64,000 nt of DNA, taken from NCBI GenBank assembly GCA_947568835.1, contig OX387604.1:1324001-1388000 (forward strand), read 5' to 3'. Under the pieces are notes generated by a model. The model saw only the letters and a program-made list of their open reading frames with translations. It made no database searches and was not told the DNA's origin. This document shows positions 23,901 through 34,200 of the stretch, piece by piece. Positions within the stretch are counted from its first letter, which is position 1, and every line of letters starts with the position of its first letter. The position numbers and the translations under genes are program-made. This DNA comes from Protonemura montana. Its lineage: Eukaryota; Arthropoda; Insecta; Plecoptera; Nemouridae.

Positions 23901-26900
23901 TGGGCAGCAGGACCGAACCTGGAAGCTTCTGGATGCAAGCAGACAGTCGCAATCACTACTAGGATAGCAGATCACCTGTATCGGACCTGGAACCTCGTGA
24001 GAAAGTGCCCCAGTCTTCACTGATCGGTGTCAAATGTCTGTCAGCACCTAGCGCGATGTGGATCCAGTCCTGACCAAGTCCTGATCGAGACCTGACAACG
24101 TATTGCGTGTTCTGTATATGCAGGACTAGCGGGATCGAGGGCTGCATCAGAAACAACGGCGAGCTCCGGAGCCATAAAAGCGGTGGCGGCGAGATGAGGA
24201 AAGAGTCTTGCTACATCCAGCAAGATGACCAGCTGTCCCCACTATTTACCGTGGACGAGACGATGTCGCTAGCCGCCGACCTCAAACTCGGGCATTGCCT
24301 GTCTCGAAAGTCCAAACAGCTGCTGGTAAGTCAAAGAAGTCGCTGACGCCCGACTGTGGGATCCGTGCCTATTTTCGCTGCGTTTAGGTAGCGGCGAGGC
24401 CTGCATTTTTCTGGGGTGGTTTGGTTATCAGATATTTTGCTGGGTGTGTAAAGTGGCGTAACCACGGACATAAAGTGCTGTGACCACGGACATTAAGTGC
24501 TGTGACCGGTTTTGACCAGTTTCTCACCTAGCAGTGAGTTGCTGCACCACTGAGGTTGCATTATGCAGTGGTAGCCTAGCAAATAGAGACGGTTGAATAT
24601 CACTACATAGCTTGTCACCGGGTGTAAGTCGGGTGTTGTCAACGTTGGCCTTCATGAGAACATCAAGACGACTCGGTTATATTAGGCTGAAAATCAGATT
24701 GTCACCCTACCCTTAAGACCTACTCTATGCTTCCCTGAACTGCCCTGCGCAGTGAAATTCGACACTCGGTAATTGTTACCAATAAGCCTCTGTACCGACC
24801 ACCAGATCGACGACATCTTGGACACTATCGGGCTGGCCGCTTGCCGAGAGACCCGCTGTGAGCGCCTTTCAGGCGGCCAAAGAAAAAGACTTTCGATCGC
24901 CTTGGAGTTGGTCGACAACCCTCCAGTGATGTTCCTCGACGAGCCGACCACGTAAGCCAGTCAGCCTTGGGAAGATTGCCGCGATTATGCGACCACTTGT
25001 GCGATCTGTGTACTTGGCGATTTGAGTCCATCTGAAGACTAAGACTAATCCGATTCAACTATTTATCACAAGGGTCACAATTTACGTTAAAAAATTATCG
25101 TGTCGATAAGAGCCAAAATTAGGGGTTGGGGGGGGGGGGGGGAGGGGGCTCTGAAGCTTGTCTCCAAGAACATTTTGTTTTCAATGCTAATGTTGACTTA
25201 AATCTCAGCTTTGTTCAATGCATTGCGGGAACTTTGCAGTGACTAGTGAGAGTAGAATTGATGTGTGATACATTGCTACTATCTACACCGAAGACGCGCC
25301 TGATTTACTGTCTTAAAGCTGAGCCGTTGCAGTAAGTCTCGATAGCTTGTGTTCAGATCTGGCAAAAGAAACAAACGCAAAATGTCACATAAAGGACATG
25401 GAAATTATTCCATGGCGAAAGCTGGCAGTGATTGGACAAACCTACTTCGACGTGGGTTGTGGCGATTTAAGGGTCGAAAAATTGGTCACAGGCTGCCCAT
25501 AAATATACATTCTCAGCTCACCTTTTTGTGATTCACACCATGACCACTTTACGCCCCCTCCCCCCCCAACCCCCTCTTCTCCAATTACCGAAGTCTTGGG
25601 AATTCGTCTCAGACTCGAGACTTCCACCTCAAGTGACGGGAGTATTTGTAGGGAATGGTTGATAAGTATATTTCAATAAATATTTTTCAGGGAGAAATCA
25701 AGAAAAAAATTAAATACTTCGGACTAACCATGACCCTAACGGTGGTGATACAGTTAGTATTATCTTAAAGTTTAGGGAATTTTTTTCGAAATTTGACTTG
25801 TTCTTACCTTTGCATGACCCTAAAAGTGGTTCCAAATATGCACTTCTGGGGGCTTAATATAGGCAAGTAATAATATTTAAAAAAAAAAATTTTAATTAAA
25901 AAATACACATACTTGCTTGTTATTGTTGTTGGTTGAAGACCAAGGGGACCACCGGCTTAACGTCCCTTCCGAAGGACGGTACAACTCAAACAGCAGGATT
26001 CCTCCATGCTGTCGAGTGGTTGATAAGCAAGGGGAATGATGTTGCTGTACTAACTTTCATCCCTCCAACCTCTCTCCTGAACAGAACTGGTCATGTGTAT
26101 GATGGTCACCCATCCAATACCCATCCATCCCCATATCCCATCCATCCATCCAGCACAGTGTTGCTTAACTTCGATGTTTTCACGAGAACCGTTGTTTCCA
26201 AAACGCCAAACCGTTAGTGTTCAGAATGTTTGGGAACGCAACGTTTGTCACCTTTGCCACGTTTGCCACCAGGGGTCTGGACAGTTCGTCTTCCCTGCAA
26301 TGCGTGTCGATGCTGAAATCCCTGGCGCGCGGTGGCCGGACCATCGTGTGCACGATCCACCAACCATGCGCCACAGTCTTCGAGCTTTTCGACCACGTAT
26401 ATGTCGTGGCCGAAGGACGGTGCATCTACCAAGGCGGGGCCTGCAACGTCGTGCCCTACCTCAAGTCCGTCGGACTCAATTGCCCACAGTACCACAATCC
26501 AGCGGATTACCGTAACTACACACGCTATACCTACCTACATAGGGCTGTTTGAAGGGTTTATTAGAACCACATGAATTTTGGCTGCATTGTTTGAATTTTT
26601 ACATGCATTATTGTTGGGAACGAAGCAATGCAGGCTAAAAGCTTGGGTTTTTATACGCCTGTGATTATGCGTGGGCTTGACTGCCTTGAAATAAGGACTT
26701 GATGAGGTCGGGGTTGGGGTTACGGTTGACTGGTACTCTCTTTAATGCTGTGTGAAATGCACAATGTTCGAGGGTCAAGAAGAATCCAAACTTTGGATTC
26801 AGATTTCTTCTTGATATTTGCATTTATACTTCTAACACCAGAAATGAACAAATGGCAATCAGCATGGTAATGATAACATTGTTTTAGTTAAAATGGGTAT

Positions 26901-29871
26901 TGTACTCAATCCCCATGCGTTTGCCCTGTTGAGCTTGTATTCATAAGATGCATAAACAGTCCAGTCAAAGTTTCATAAATATATTATAATTGCCTAACTG
27001 CCTAACCTAGCATAGTAAACTACAATGCATGCCTATATGTACGTAGTACTGGACGTTGCGAGCGGAGAGTTCGGCAACTTCACACAGCACTTGGCGCAGG
27101 TAGCCAAGGAGCACAGCTGGCGGGTGCAGCGCACCCCTCCTGCCCAAATTGAAGGGCCCATGACAAACGGGGCCCGTCACTCGCTGTCCTCGTTGCCAGC
27201 ACTAGCAGACAATTGCAACGGGCCGACTGGGCTTGGCAAAACCTCGGTGCTTATCACGACACCCTCGGAATTCACTCGCTTCTGGGTGCTCCTCAACAGA
27301 TGCCAAACACAACTATATAGGGATTGGGTAAGCGCCGAGAATCAAGCACAAAGACCAGAATATAAATAACCAAAAGTAAAATTACTGTCCCTTTAAGACA
27401 CTTTTTGTCATTGGGTACTGAATAGACCATTTTCTTCCCTGATCACTTTTTGGCAGCCGTAAGCTTTGCTACCTCTGGCCAGGAGGGCCAGACCAATTTG
27501 AAGGTTGTGCTTATTTTTGTGTCTCATTTAAAGGTCATGTTTGTTTCTGTGCAGACGGTGACCCATTTGAAAGTCGTTCTACACTTGCTGGTCGCTGTGC
27601 TACTGGGGCTCAATTTCATTGGCGCAGGCGCGGATGGGGCCAAAACAATCAGCAACGTCGGACTTTTTATGTGCACCGCTATCTATCTCTGCTACACTTC
27701 CATGATGCCCGCTGTCTTGAAATGTAAGTTACTTCCTACTCAAAGGTGGAAACAAATCCGAAATGCCTACTGTAGGTATCCTTTTGGCATGGACAACATG
27801 TAATCAATTATTTAGGGCTTGACACAGTTTGTGGACTTTTTTCGTTCCATCCTCAATTTAGGATGGAGGATCAATAAAATTGTTTATTTTTGCATGCTTT
27901 TAACGTCTCTTTTGAGAAGTTGCACACAGGGTTTAAATGTGTTTCTAAATGTCAAGAGTATATTTCTTAGGACATTGCAGTCAGTATAGGGAGAAAAGTG
28001 TAGTTGTGTGAGTTTATGCTAGTACCATGAAAGGTTGCCAGCCGTCCTTTATTCACGAGGATATTTTTGTTCCTAGGGTGATTTCTCTGCCCTTTACAAC
28101 GTTTTAATATGAGGGCAAATGTCCTCCAAGTATTAAAAATCCTCTCAATTTCAAAGCATTCTGCAAAATTTTGCATGGGAATACAAAATATAAACATTGA
28201 GTCTTTGGCATCCCCATATTAATCTCAGATGCTAAGATTTTTTCAAAAAGCCTTAAACTAAAAATATATTCAAGGATTGAGCCATCCCATCTGCACGCCG
28301 GCATCTGAATTGTTCACGGCCCATGCAACTAACGTGATGCTTTACCTATTCGCTTTCATTTTTTTCCAGTTCCTCAAGAGCTTGCCATTTTGAAAAAGGA
28401 GCAGTTTAATAACTGGTATCGACTGCGAACATATTATGCAGCCTTTATACTGGCCAATGTTCCCCCTCAGGTAAGAAACAATAGAACTATAAGAACAATA
28501 AGAACAATAAGTGGTCGCATAAAGCACAATTCATTTCACAATCCATTTTGTACATACAAAACGAGACTAAATAAAATGTCACTGAGGATTTTGGAGTGGC
28601 CCTTTCAAAATGAGCAACTAGAAGTGTTTGAGCACAGCTAACTTGGGTGCTGTATTGCAACAGCATTGCTGTTGTTTTGGGTTTGGATCTGCGTCACCAA
28701 TGCTTCATAGTCATAGTCACTTCATAGTTTAGTCCGAATTAGAAATGCCGGTTTTCCTCAGATCAACAAAGCTATGCAAAATTGATCTGTTATACCCTGA
28801 CACGTCCTATTGTACTCGGGAGAGTGGTTAGTTTATCAGACATATAGAACGGCTTAGTGGAGGAATTCTTTTTTTCAAGATGTTTTGGAATGAATGCTTA
28901 GCCAGTGATCCTCTAGGCACTGTTCAATAGAAGCCGGCTACTTGTCGGTTTCCTGACATCTCTTTTCCCTTCTGGCCTAGGTTGCGATTTTCCTCCGAAC
29001 TCATCTTCTCTCAATCATTCACTGACGCCATTCAGCGCATCATCTTTCTAATAATCAATCACCTGCCTAAAATATTCCTCAAGCTGCTTGATCTGAATCT
29101 GCTTACCGGAAGAAAGTCTTACTTTTGCTTATACATTCTGATTGGATTGTGATTGCAGGTGGTGTTTTGTCTGGTGTACACATCTGTTGCCTACCTGATC
29201 TCTGCTCAGCCTCAGGATTGGACCACTTTTGCAATGTTCCTGGCCATCACAGTGCTGATTACGCTCGTCTCTGAGAGCTTCGGTCTTCTGCTAGGGACGC
29301 TCTGCAACCCTGTGGTAAGCCCTGGCTTAAGGTTTGTTAATTCTTCCCACCCAAAATTTTCGCAGCCCTTTTACACACAGGTAATAAAATAGCAGTTGTC
29401 CGGCAAGATGACTGAACATGTCTGTACAGTGGCTGTTAAGTGTCACTTGCTCAAAACCCTTTAATTTAATACTATAAGAGCCTCTCCTTCTGCTTAACCT
29501 TGGTGTGCATTTCTTTTCAGAACGGCACGTTCTTCGGTGCTGTGGCCACTGCGTTCTTTCTGTTGTTCTCCGGCTTCATGGCCCTCTTCAACGACATGTC
29601 TATCTACATGTACTGGGTGTCATACCTGAGCTACTTACGCTACGGGGTGGAGGGCATGGTGCGCGCAACCTACGGCCGAGCACAGAAAGTGTTGCCTTGT
29701 CCAGACCAACTCATCTACTGCCACTACGCAGATCCAAAGATTTTGCTCAAGGAGATTGGCATGGACCGTGACACTTATTGGGTTGACTTTGGAATGCTCT
29801 GTCTTATATTTGTTGTTTTAAGAGTAGCAACATTTTGTTTTTTGAAGCGGAAGGTTACCATGGGAGCATGA
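11992..29871 (+). CDS. ABCG (white-subfamily) half-transporter, complete, 10 coding exons, 620 aa
   Basis: Exons: 11992-12091, 21565-21682, 24124-24325, 24806-24951, 26273-26511, 27047-27327, 27555-27723, 28370-28470, 29159-29314 and 29521-29871. All introns are GT-AG and all phases match. The nucleotide-binding domain comes first: Walker [10 protein letters not shown] (56-64), Q-loop YIQQDD (103-108), signature LSGGQ (161-165), Walker B VMFLDEP (181-187) with D-loop TTGLDS, and switch His in TIHQP (218). NPADY leads to a linker, then a six-helix membrane domain from about residue 365, with NGTFFGAV before the last helices. This NBD-TMD order and length are those of ABCG half-transporters, which dimerise to export sterols, lipids or pigment precursors. 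The sequence resembles ABCG1/ABCG4 types more than white, by impression. An in-frame TAA at 11977 supports the start. Confidence 0.93.
14193..15201 (+). repeat. 11-bp satellite TTTGGTTTAGG, about 92 copies
   Basis: About 1 kb of tandem 11-mers with two variable positions, giving TTTGGTTTAGG, TTTGGTTCAGG, TTTAGTTTAGG and TTTAGTTCAGG. Near the right end one unit is reduced to TTAGGTTAGG. A run of the same variants in the same order occurs near 14480 and again near 14922, so blocks have been duplicated within the array. The strand is G/T only apart from the TAGG or CAGG steps, giving telomere-like asymmetry. Confidence 0.95.
15473..15779 (+). repeat. Pentamer satellite (TTGGC)n with ATGGC and TAGGC variants
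   Basis: About 60 pentamers, mostly TTGGC with interspersed ATGGC and TAGGC. Because 5 is not a multiple of 3 and the units lack stops, long spurious frames appear on both strands. Confidence 0.95.
16821..17039 (-). CDS. Candidate 72-codon secreted peptide or exon, unassigned
   Basis: On the minus strand ATG (17039) opens [21 protein letters not shown], which looks like a signal peptide of about 25-28 residues. About 45 residues follow with one C-x5-C pair (CPVPILC) and no dibasic amidation site. The reading ends at TGA, but CAGG|GTAAAT just before it could be a splice donor, so this may be one exon of a longer gene. The segment is more GC-balanced than its surroundings. It lies antisense in ABCG intron 1. 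I recognise no family; it may be chance. Confidence 0.2.
   Translation of the reverse strand: MLISLVLIIWCLAKVACLALLSLPLSSPHHHGQRRNTSGMSLNITTLLCPVPILCKAGYRDISKYSSFRVNP
19494..19851 (+). mobile_element. 5S-derived SINE, nearly complete, diverged head
   Basis: It contains the 5S-like core (GAAGTTGAGCAAC, then GGATCGGTGACC), the body (ACACATGACCAGTTCTGTT, the TTCGGAAGGGACGTTAAGCC segment) and the tail (GCCAGTTGTCAAAACA, AATCAATCA). Some tail sequence has been lost. It lies in sense orientation in ABCG intron 1. Confidence 0.85.
20561..20676 (-). mobile_element. 5S-SINE fragment (central/3' part)
   Basis: It reads GATGATGAACCT..CCTAGCCTAGAAGGGAGG and on to CCACCGGCTTAACATCCC, as in the full copies at 44957 and 52487. 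The 5S head is missing. It abuts the C-rich satellite that follows. Confidence 0.8.
20705..21493 (+). repeat. Composite C-rich satellite of three blocks: CCAGCC, AGCTCC, GTCCCA
   Basis: Block 1 (about 20705-20940) consists of CCAGC/CCAGCC units. Block 2 (about 20940-21290) is the hexamer AGCTCC with AGCCCC variants. Block 3 (about 21294-21493) is the heptamer AAGTCCC/ATGTCCC. The sequence CAGTGAGCTCCAG stands at both edges of block 2 (about 20947 and 21284). Overlapping open frames of 195-272 codons here are a by-product of stop-free repeats, not genes. Confidence 0.93.
21690..21880 (+). repeat. 11-bp tandem repeat AGCATTGTTTT beside ABCG exon 2
   Basis: About 17 degenerate units (AGCATTGT plus TTT, ATT, GTT or ATA) begin 8 bp after the exon 2 donor and run into intron 2. 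Confidence 0.85.
22590..22805 (+). repeat. Imperfect direct duplication, unit about 140 bp
   Basis: The stretch at about 22595-22670 (TTTGATCAATACAATGGATC, later CGCTACGCTCATC) is repeated with about 80% identity at about 22730-22800 (TTTGATTTATACAGTGGATC, later CGCTACGCTCAAC). It lies in ABCG intron 2. Confidence 0.6.
22831..22949 (+). mobile_element. 5S-SINE 3' tail fragment
   Basis: It carries the tail landmarks CTAGGCTAGG, CATTTACCGACC and GCGTCGTTAAACACAACAAATC. Head and body are missing. Confidence 0.75.
23467..23529 (-). mobile_element. 5S-SINE 5' head fragment
   Basis: Read on the minus strand it gives CCGAACGGTTTGACG, CACCGGTTCTCGTGAGAT and a degraded 5S core. This is the outermost 5' part of the family, before and into the 5S-like segment. 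Confidence 0.65.
25935..26216 (-). mobile_element. 5S-SINE, 3'-truncated, just upstream of ABCG exon 5
   Basis: Antisense to the transporter in intron 4. Head and body are intact, but the element stops at CCAAGGGGACCACCGG and lacks about 140 bp of the 3' end. A short CCATCCATCCC expansion interrupts the head. The 5' end lies about 57 bp from the exon 5 acceptor at 26272. Confidence 0.85.
28963..29066 (+). mobile_element. Diverged 5S-SINE tail fragment
   Basis: It has CTTCTGGCCTAGG, CATTCACTGACGCCATT and TAATCAATCA, corresponding to the tail of the full copies. It lies in ABCG intron 8. Confidence 0.55.
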
Positions 29872-30151
29872 TTACCTGAGTAATAATTCCTGCTCTGATA
29901 TTTTAACCCTGGCACCCCTGATGTGTTTATTATAAAAGTCTAACGAAGGTATCTCGAAGTACCTTACCATGGCATTTTGTGATAAATTGAGCATCATAAC
30001 TTAATGGATCTGTTCATGAAATATTAGTCCTTGTGGTATTTTTTTAGATTTTATGTCGATTCTTATAAGGTACGGTATTGCCAGAGAACATTGTGAATGG
30101 AGGAAGCAATGGCAATCCATGTGTGTGCATGAGGGAAGGGGATTTGGGCCC

Positions 30152-30157
30152 AATAAA
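30152..30157 (+). terminator. Poly(A) signal AATAAA for ABCG
   Basis: A canonical AATAAA lies 281 bp after the ABCG stop codon. It faces the minus-strand signal at 30203-30208, so cleavage sites of the two convergent genes are expected within a few tens of bases of each other. Confidence 0.6.
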
Positions 30158-30202
30158 AAAAGAGACCATGACTTTCATAACAAAATCTATTTGAAAAAAC
30201 CA

Positions 30203-30208
30203 TTTATT
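30203..30208 (-). terminator. Poly(A) signal AATAAA for the CTTNBP2-like gene
   Basis: On the minus strand AATAAA begins about 32 nt after the TAG that ends the inferred terminal exon (30240-30428). Its placement supports that exon. Confidence 0.6.
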
Positions 30209-30239
30209 TGTTTTGTTTCCAAGAAAGGCAGTTGACTGC

Positions 30240-31191
30240 CTAGTACAAATTTACCGAGGGAGTTGCACGTAGGAATGGGTCGCTGGCAATGCTTTTGCTG
30301 AACTTGCAATAAGAACTTGTATTCAAAACTGGAGGATTTGCAAATGTGCCTTGCAAAAAAACGTCACAGGACAGGCGTGGACTCGCGGCTGGGGGCGAAA
30401 GGACTTGCGACTGGGGCTGCTCCAGTGTCTAGTACAAAAATAAGAGAAACAAAATATATTTATTAGAAAATATTCTATGGTCGTGGTTCTGGAATTGCCT
30501 TCCTGTTTCCCCATCCATTCACTCTAACCGTTCGTAACCCCCTCTCTATTGTAGGTGATCCTTGAAAATGTTCCGTCCTCAAGATTAGGGAATCAACAAG
30601 AAAGATGGAAATTACTTTTCCTGAATATATTGTAACTTAACTCTTTCCTGCCCACGGAAAAATCCACCTGGTGCCCGTGGAAGGTATGACAACAGATAGC
30701 CTCTAGTGAGATATATTCCTAAAATTCGAAAAACTACCTGTGTTGCAGTTATGTTTTCCGAATTAACAGGGAATAATGGTTCAGATGTTCAAATACACTC
30801 TACCTTATTCATTTCCTTTCAAGTATTAAAATAGATTTGCAAAAAATGTTTGGTACAGATCTGTGTAATGTAGACGAATATGTAACCTAAAAACCCATCG
30901 CCAACACGTAGTCCGCTATTGTCGAATAGCACCAAAGAACCCAGGCTAAACATCCTCTGAAGGACGGTACAACGTGATCGAAGTCGCTGTACTAACTTTC
31001 ATCACTCTAACCTCTTACCCATACAGAACTGGTCACAAGTATGATGGTCACCCATCCAAACCTAACCCAGCACATTGTTACTCAACTTCGTTGATCTCAC
31101 GAGAACTACGCCAAACCCCTCTTGGCGTACCATGCCACGAAATATGGTGGATTCGGTGAACACCCCAAACACCACCTTCAGGGGCTTTTAG

Positions 31192-31222
<31 letters not shown>

Positions 31223-34200
31223 ATGGGACAGAAGCATCCTTTCTTTGCTTTCAGTGAAGGAAAACATGCAAGCATCACAAATGCATGTACGCCAGGCGCA
31301 CTTTTTACAATTTATTTTTTGAAAAATGAAAGGAAATTGAGTGCCTTTCTACTGGACGTTTTTATAGCCTGAGTAGAGAGTAGAGCCCCAAACTTTTCAC
31401 GGAAGGACCTCAAAATAAAATCCGAGCAGTGGTTCAAACCTACAATCAAAGCAACTGCTTAACATTTCTGACATTCATTTATGGGCCTGAGAAAGCTACT
31501 GAGTTCCAAATGTTTACTTGAAAATTGAAATGCATAGATTTGCTCTAAAATATAGCTCTGGTACATGTCAGGCCCCCCCCCCCCCAGTTTTTTCGGTGCT
31601 TGTGTCATGACTAAGACTCGACCTTCCATAACACACGAAATGAGAACAGTAACAAACAATACAAAATATTATAAGGTGAAAGGAACAAGAGTTTAGCGGT
31701 ACAGGATGCTAAGAAAGTGGCAAATGATGTGCAGAGAAACTGAAATAATTATAAACACCAAGACCTATTTCATATTAAGCTAAACATATATTTCCACAAA
31801 CTGCATAAAAAAAGTAAGTAAGATCATTTCTTGTTAAATAAATGGCGCCTTGGGTTTCAAATTAAAAGTTTTGTTCCAGCCATTTTCCTTGAACAGTCAA
31901 TAACTGAGTATTATTGATACTGCAAGGTAAGCAGCCAAGGTGATGTCAACGGCCCAAAAGCACACTATTATCGGTCCAGCAGTGCAATTCCGAGACAATA
32001 TCCCAATAATGTCAATAATGATGTGTCGATCTTTACTGCAATTGAAACAAAAATATTGCAAGGGTATCGACATTGGGTTTATAGGTTAAGTCAGTCTCAG
32101 CGCTAATGTTAAAACTTTCTTAGCTAAAAACACCGACCAATAACTTCTATGCTGACACAAATGGTCATTTCGAGAGTTAAGAAATTTTGTCTCGTTACTT
32201 CTCGCAGATAACTTGTATTTGAGACTGAATAACAGTTCTTTAATCTATAGTATCCATACCTCACTAATTGATATACATGTATCAACATTTCGGGTTATAA
32301 TTATTTAGTTGCAGAGGTAAAAAGGACAGCTGCAACCACCGTCACCATGTTGGCGACTGTAAAACATTTCACATTGGCACCGTTGACTACTGACTATAAA
32401 CCCAATGGACCGACAGCTACTGAGAAATTTCTTGGAATCGATCTGCACATAGTCTACATCCAATCTCTAAAATGGGGTTCAACTGGCATGCACATGAAAT
32501 AGTACATTACACTATGCATAATATCTTGTTGTATTGGTTGGTATGTATCGTTTACATAGATGCGCTAATGAGTAAGCCGTTGATGAGCAGAAAACCCGAT
32601 GAGATTGCAAACTGGCCTCTTAAGGCCATGTCTCGATAGGTTAGTTTATCTGTGCTAGCACGCAAGATCCTGGCAACAGCATGGTGCAATCATTGCTGCG
32701 CTTGCTGGTTGAAAGTAACGCTACCTGGGACCAGGAAGTCTGCCACAATAATTGCTGAGTGATTGCATAGTGGGTTTGCCCTGGAATAGTACGCAGGCAC
32801 ACACGGAAGAGTGTATCGAGACGCAGCCTTAGTCGTATCTTTCGAGCACGAGTTGACGTTCCCGTGAGATTCCTTGATCAATGAGCAGCCGTAGGAAGAG
32901 CAAGCACCCCCAAAGCTATGGGAGCTAAGTCGGGGCAAGCTAAAACGAGACAGATCAAATGAGATGAGTAAAAGTTCATTTTCCGTTAGGTCTGTGCGGC
33001 TTAAGTGAGCATAAAACCTGCTTGATATGAGATTCGAGCCCAAGGTTAAGATTTAAGCCAATTTTTCCTTCCTGCTCACTTATACAAAATCAAGTAATCA
33101 GAGAACACTGATTCTTTCCGAAACTATGGTTTTCTAAAATCAAAGCAGCTGGTTAAGACCGTTGGTTACAAAATAGTATGGTAATGGCAAAAATGTTCTA
33201 AAGTCCTCCATTCATTGCCTTTTGATACAATTTTCCAGGCCAAGGGCTCCGCTATTTCCCCCATGGTTTAGCTAACTCAAGATTCGTTGTAAGGGAAATC
33301 AGGCTTGCATAGTTGGCACAGGTGTATTGGCTTAGCTAGTTACCTGTGTGAGGTCTATGTCCTGAGAAAGGCTCTGAGCTGCTGCTGTTGCTATGGGTGC
33401 AGCAGGTGCTGCAGGTGTTGGAGGGGGTCGAAGCACTGCCTCCTTCTTTGGGGGCACCACCGGCTTGTTGGGGGGTACAGGAGGTGGCGCCCCCCTCCCC
33501 CGCCCCTCGCTGAGCTTGCCTGGCGTCGTCTGAAAGCACACATCCCAATAATTTCTATGCTATTCTGTGCCGCTCCTGGGATCAGGTTTCAATTTCAATG
33601 ACACTACAGCAGTTGCAATAGCAAGGCAGTGAGAGATGAGATTATCATCTTAGTGTATCGCAAACCTGATAACATTTTCACAACTATTCAATGAGGGATT
33701 AGTAAAAGTTCAATCATTGCTTTAACATGGACAATGAAAAGGGGTTCCTTATAAAAAATGCTCTCCTGTCATTACGGGTAAAATGATTTCATCAATGCGG
33801 GTCAGGTAACAGTCAACATGCAGTGAGATCTGAAACCCAATAATCGAAGCCATTGATCTTCCACAATTGTTTTGTCTTGAATGTATCTTTTGGATGCTGA
33901 AAAGTTAGCCAACTAGTTGTGTCCTCCTTAAGCAACGGGCATAGAAACGGTAAAAATGACGTCAAACAAATTGCTCGAAAATCCAATAATTTGGCAGGAA
34001 AATGTGACTGAGCAAGTTTGACTAGTGCACTCGTTTGCTTAACTTAATACAGAACCGAGAGAGGGCAAGAGTTACAACTCTGTTATGTCGAAATAAGTTG
34101 ACGGAAGGGAAAGTGTACGAATTACCAGGTTTAGTCAATGTCAGCATATAAAAGGAAAGAAGTGAAGCTCACCGTTTCGTGCGGCCTCACAGCTTGACCA

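Larger units (their letters stand above)
30429..33343 (-). other. Last intron of the CTTNBP2-like gene
   Basis: The donor CAG|GTAACT (33343) pairs with the acceptor TTTTTGTACTAG (30429) in phase 0. The intron holds a 5S-SINE (30897-31137), a 29-base poly(G) run and a 13-base poly(C) run. The remaining 31.6-33.3 kb is AT-rich, and I see no supportable gene in it. An open frame of 117 codons (minus, 32690-33043) lacks matching splice phases and family resemblance. Confidence 0.55.

Noticed and set aside
32690-33043. Minus-strand frame of 117 codons in the CTTNBP2-like last intron
   Set aside because: No acceptor/donor pair in phase, no family resemblance; the flanking exons join correctly without it.
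33332-33343. TAA at 33332 as the true end of the CTTNBP2-like protein (ending VTS)
   Set aside because: Not excluded, but the donor CAG|GTAACT, a phase-0 exon at 30428-30240 and a well-placed AATAAA make the longer form more likely.
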